NCBI GenBank assembly: GCA_963849955.1
Contig: CAWKJU010000031.1
Coordinates: 62,001 to 126,000 of the forward strand
Direction of reading: 5' to 3'
From: CAWFGW01 sp963849955
Lineage (GTDB): Bacteria > Bacteroidota > Bacteroidia > Cytophagales > JAAEPT01
Length of the DNA: 64,000 nt
This document shows positions 62,031 to 64,000 of this stretch, piece by piece. How positions within the stretch are numbered: position 1 is the first letter of the stretch; each line of letters starts with the position of its first letter. The notes beneath the pieces were generated by a model that saw only the letters and a program-made list of their open reading frames with translations, made no database searches and was not told the origin of the DNA. Both the position numbers and the translations under genes were made by a program.

Positions 62031-63866
62031 ATGCTTGCTTTTTGTTGGGAATATTTATCGTCAATTGGAACTGAATTTATTGACAATTCATTTGTCAAGC
62101 GCAAAGTTCGTATGGCAAATCAGATTGCTTTTCTAGTCTTTTTCCCCACGGCATACATGACTTTTGTATATGGTTATAAAGTAGGATGGGAGCATGCTTT
62201 TATGACTTTTCTGATGGCTTTTACCATGGCAATGATGTTAGTGCTTAATAAAGTCGGAGCCTTTCGATTTTCTAGAGTTTTGGGAGTATTGACAAGTATG
62301 TTGGTGATCACTTACTATTGTTTAGTGATAGGTCGAATAGGCGGATCTCAACTTTTATTAATAATAATTCCAGTTGTAACCTTTGGTTTGTTTGATTACC
62401 GAACGGAGAAAAAACTAATTTTTACAATTTTAACAGTACAGATTTTCTTAGTCGCTTTTTTAGAGTTATATGGGTATGAATCCGTGCCCGCCTATCACTT
62501 TGAAAAAAAAGAGATTAATATTATTTATGCTAGTCATGTAATATTTTCAACGCTTTTTTGTTTAATATTTTTATTTGTTTTAGCGATTGATAATGCGAAT
62601 GCTGAAGAATCATTGAGTCACAAAAATGAACAGTTGACAGGTTTAGCTGAAACACTCTCAAAAGCAAAGGAGGAATTATGGGACAATCAAACCAACTTAA
62701 AAATTGCGAAGGAGAAAGCAGAAAAAGCATTAAGCGTAAAGTCACAGTTTTTGTCAAACATGAGTCATGAAATGCGTACGCCATTGAACTCCATCATTGG
62801 ATTTACGCAGGTTTTAGAAGGGACAAAGTTAGACGAACAGCAAAGAGAATATGTTCGCTATGTATTAAAAGCTTCTGAAAACATGCTTCACCTTGTTAAT
62901 GATGTATTAGATTTTTCCAAGTTTGATTCAGAGGTGTATACTTTAAATAAAAAACCGGTAGACATTTATGAATTGGTGAAAGAAGTGTGGGGGATACTAC
63001 ATTTTTCTGCTGAAAGTAAAGGTATTTATTGTTCATTTCAAATTGATCCTGCAATTGAAACAAAGGTTGTAACAGATCCTTTAAGATTGAAACAAGTACT
63101 GCTTAACTTGGTTTCAAATGCAATTAAGTTTACTGCAGAAGGTGCTGTAACCATCAATTTGAAATTAGTAACAAAAGGAAGTGGTTCTCAACGAATTCAA
63201 ATAATCATTGAAGATACAGGAATAGGCATCGATGAAAAAAATCATCAATTAATATTTGAAAGTTTTAAGCAAGTACAATCTGACCATGGAAGAGAATATG
63301 GTGGAACAGGCTTAGGATTGGCCATCGTAAAAAGACTAGTATCAGCACTAGATGCTACCATACAAATGACCAGCGAACTAGGTAAAGGGACTAAGTTCAT
63401 TATTGATTTATCTTTGGATTACGATAAAGAAATGGCTCTATCCTCTTCTTTTAATGGGAAGTTAAATCCCAGCATTAAAAACAAAAAGATATTAGTTGTT
63501 GAGGATAATGAAATGAATCAATTATTAATTACTAAAATGCTCTCTCAATATGAAGCAAAAGTAATTATAGCTTCGAACGGTCTTGACGCTTTGGAAATAT
63601 TAAAGAAGGAAAAAGTAGATCTACTTCTTCTTGATTTACAAATGCCTGGCATTTCGGGATTAGAAGTACACAACAAATTGATTAACGAAAGCGAATATCA
63701 ATTAAATGCTAAAACTCCAGTGGTGGTAGTTTCTGCTGATGTGTTTGGCGAAACTCGTAAAAAAGCATTTGATCAAGGGGTAAGTGCTTTTGTTACTAAA
63801 CCTATTCAGCGGGAGGAACTTAATTTAGCTATACAAGCGTCTTTAATTAAAGTAAAAGTGCTTTAA
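62031..63866 (+). CDS. Hybrid sensor histidine kinase/response regulator
   Basis: 611 residues. About six membrane helices in residues 25-190 without a large periplasmic sensor domain, a short coiled coil, then HisKA with the phospho-acceptor H246 (NMSHEMRTPLNSIIGF), HATPase_c (NLVSNAIKFT, IEDTGIGID, YGGTGLGLAIV) and a C-terminal receiver domain (KKILVVEDNEMNQ, phospho-acceptor D535 in LLLLDLQMPG, conserved lysine in FVTKPI). No DNA-binding output domain, so the signal must pass to another protein or the receiver controls the kinase itself. It follows gldM on the same strand but after a terminator, so it is likely transcribed separately. Confidence 0.94.
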   Translation: MLAFCWEYLSSIGTEFIDNSFVKRKVRMANQIAFLVFFPTAYMTFVYGYKVGWEHAFMTFLMAFTMAMMLVLNKVGAFRFSRVLGVLTSMLVITYYCLVIGRIGGSQLLLIIIPVVTFGLFDYRTEKKLIFTILTVQIFLVAFLELYGYESVPAYHFEKKEINIIYASHVIFSTLFCLIFLFVLAIDNANAEESLSHKNEQLTGLAETLSKAKEELWDNQTNLKIAKEKAEKALSVKSQFLSNMSHEMRTPLNSIIGFTQVLEGTKLDEQQREYVRYVLKASENMLHLVNDVLDFSKFDSEVYTLNKKPVDIYELVKEVWGILHFSAESKGIYCSFQIDPAIETKVVTDPLRLKQVLLNLVSNAIKFTAEGAVTINLKLVTKGSGSQRIQIIIEDTGIGIDEKNHQLIFESFKQVQSDHGREYGGTGLGLAIVKRLVSALDATIQMTSELGKGTKFIIDLSLDYDKEMALSSSFNGKLNPSIKNKKILVVEDNEMNQLLITKMLSQYEAKVIIASNGLDALEILKKEKVDLLLLDLQMPGISGLEVHNKLINESEYQLNAKTPVVVVSADVFGETRKKAFDQGVSAFVTKPIQREELNLAIQASLIKVKVL

Positions 63867-63869
63867 ATA

Positions 63870-63902
63870 AAAAAAAAGAGGCTTGTTTAAGCCTCTTTTT
63901 TT
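63870..63902. terminator. Bidirectional terminator after the hybrid kinase
   Basis: Stem AAAGAGGCTT (63875-63884) / AAGCCTCTTT (63889-63898), loop GTTT, flanked by A- and T-runs; serves the kinase gene and the convergent minus-strand gene. Confidence 0.85.
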
Positions 63903-63917
63903 AGATAGAATTAATAA

Positions 63918-64000
63918 TTATTTTTCTTCCAAAAGGGTTTTATAATCCTTTTGGCTTCTTCGAATGACCTCTAAAGCCTCTTCTTTACCATAAGTATGAG
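63918..64000 (-). CDS. C-terminal end of an unidentified protein (runs off the window)
   Basis: The minus strand reads HTYGKEEALEVIRR then SQKDYKTLLEEK and a TAA stop at 63918-63920, in phase from the window edge. The end is helical and charged. It is followed by the terminator at 63870-63902, which supports a real gene. Too short to name. Confidence 0.6.
   Translation of the reverse strand, partial: HTYGKEEALEVIRRSQKDYKTLLEEK

Noticed and set aside
57621..63866. Integrative element carried by the recombinase homologue
   Set aside because: No flanking direct repeats, tRNA attachment target, mobilisation genes or phage genes were seen, and the recombinase lacks key residues.
63918..64000. 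Naming the truncated C-terminal protein at the window end
   Set aside because: Only 26 residues are visible, with no diagnostic motif.

Overview
The window is from a Bacteroidota chromosome, most likely order Flavobacteriales (Cryomorphaceae/Crocinitomicaceae-like; the family cannot be fixed from this stretch). The reasons are the rpmB-rpmG-DUF4295-ftsY block, the gliding ABC genes gldA and gldFG, a GldM homologue, PorP/SprF, secreted proteins with type A and type B type IX secretion system (T9SS) sorting domains, a MurF-alanine racemase fusion, low GC, TAnnTTTG-like -7 promoter elements and few Shine-Dalgarno sites. No rRNA, tRNA, CRISPR, prophage or transposase gene was found.

Layout. 1-1263 (minus): start of ftsY, then DUF4295, L33 and L28. 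1264-1782: a gene-free stretch of degenerate short repeats. 1783-12397 (plus): hemB; a T9SS trio (1444-residue PKD protein with type B sorting domain, PorP/SprF, OmpA/PD40 lipid-envelope protein); a DM13 lipoprotein; an outer-membrane barrel; an MgtC-like protein. 12394-18015 (minus): a MFP-RND-TolC efflux operon. 18348-23010: a secreted leucine-rich-repeat protein, then gldG, gldF and gldA, with two palindromes between gldA and gldF. 23168-32671 (minus): a 3167-residue secreted protein of seven ~1.25-kb modules with nearly identical blocks and short divergent patches. 32970-39674 (plus): clpB, a MscS channel and a secreted beta-helix protein. 39669-46775: an EEP-family hydrolase and a sulfate-activation cluster (cysC-cysD-four-helix-bundle gene-cysN facing an SLC13-type transporter and cysQ). 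46925-53321: MnmD-like methyltransferase, shikimate kinase, alpha/beta hydrolase, recX, O-antigen ligase family protein and murF-alr. 53424-57562: a decayed Pr6Pr-type gene, lycopene cyclase, feoA and feoB. 57621-63866: a tyrosine recombinase homologue with substituted active site, a TerB-like protein, two SiaC-like (DUF1987) proteins, a stand-alone gldM and a hybrid histidine kinase. The last 83 bases hold the C-terminus of another minus-strand gene.

How the parts fit. The strongest theme is the cell surface: gliding ABC transporter genes, a GldM, PorP/SprF, OmpA and four predicted T9SS cargo proteins. A second theme is sulfate uptake and activation to PAPS with PAP recycling by CysQ; no reductase is present in the window, so the fate of PAPS (assimilation or sulfation) is open.

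Items most worth a second look: the DUF1987 pair/GldM/hybrid kinase neighbourhood; the recombinase homologue that keeps the tyrosine but has lost both arginines and one histidine; the four-helix-bundle gene sitting between inverted 15-mers inside the cys operon; the conserved/variable mosaic in the giant repeat protein; a terminator-like hairpin whose loop contains a start codon; and a family of GTGRGGACAC palindromes.
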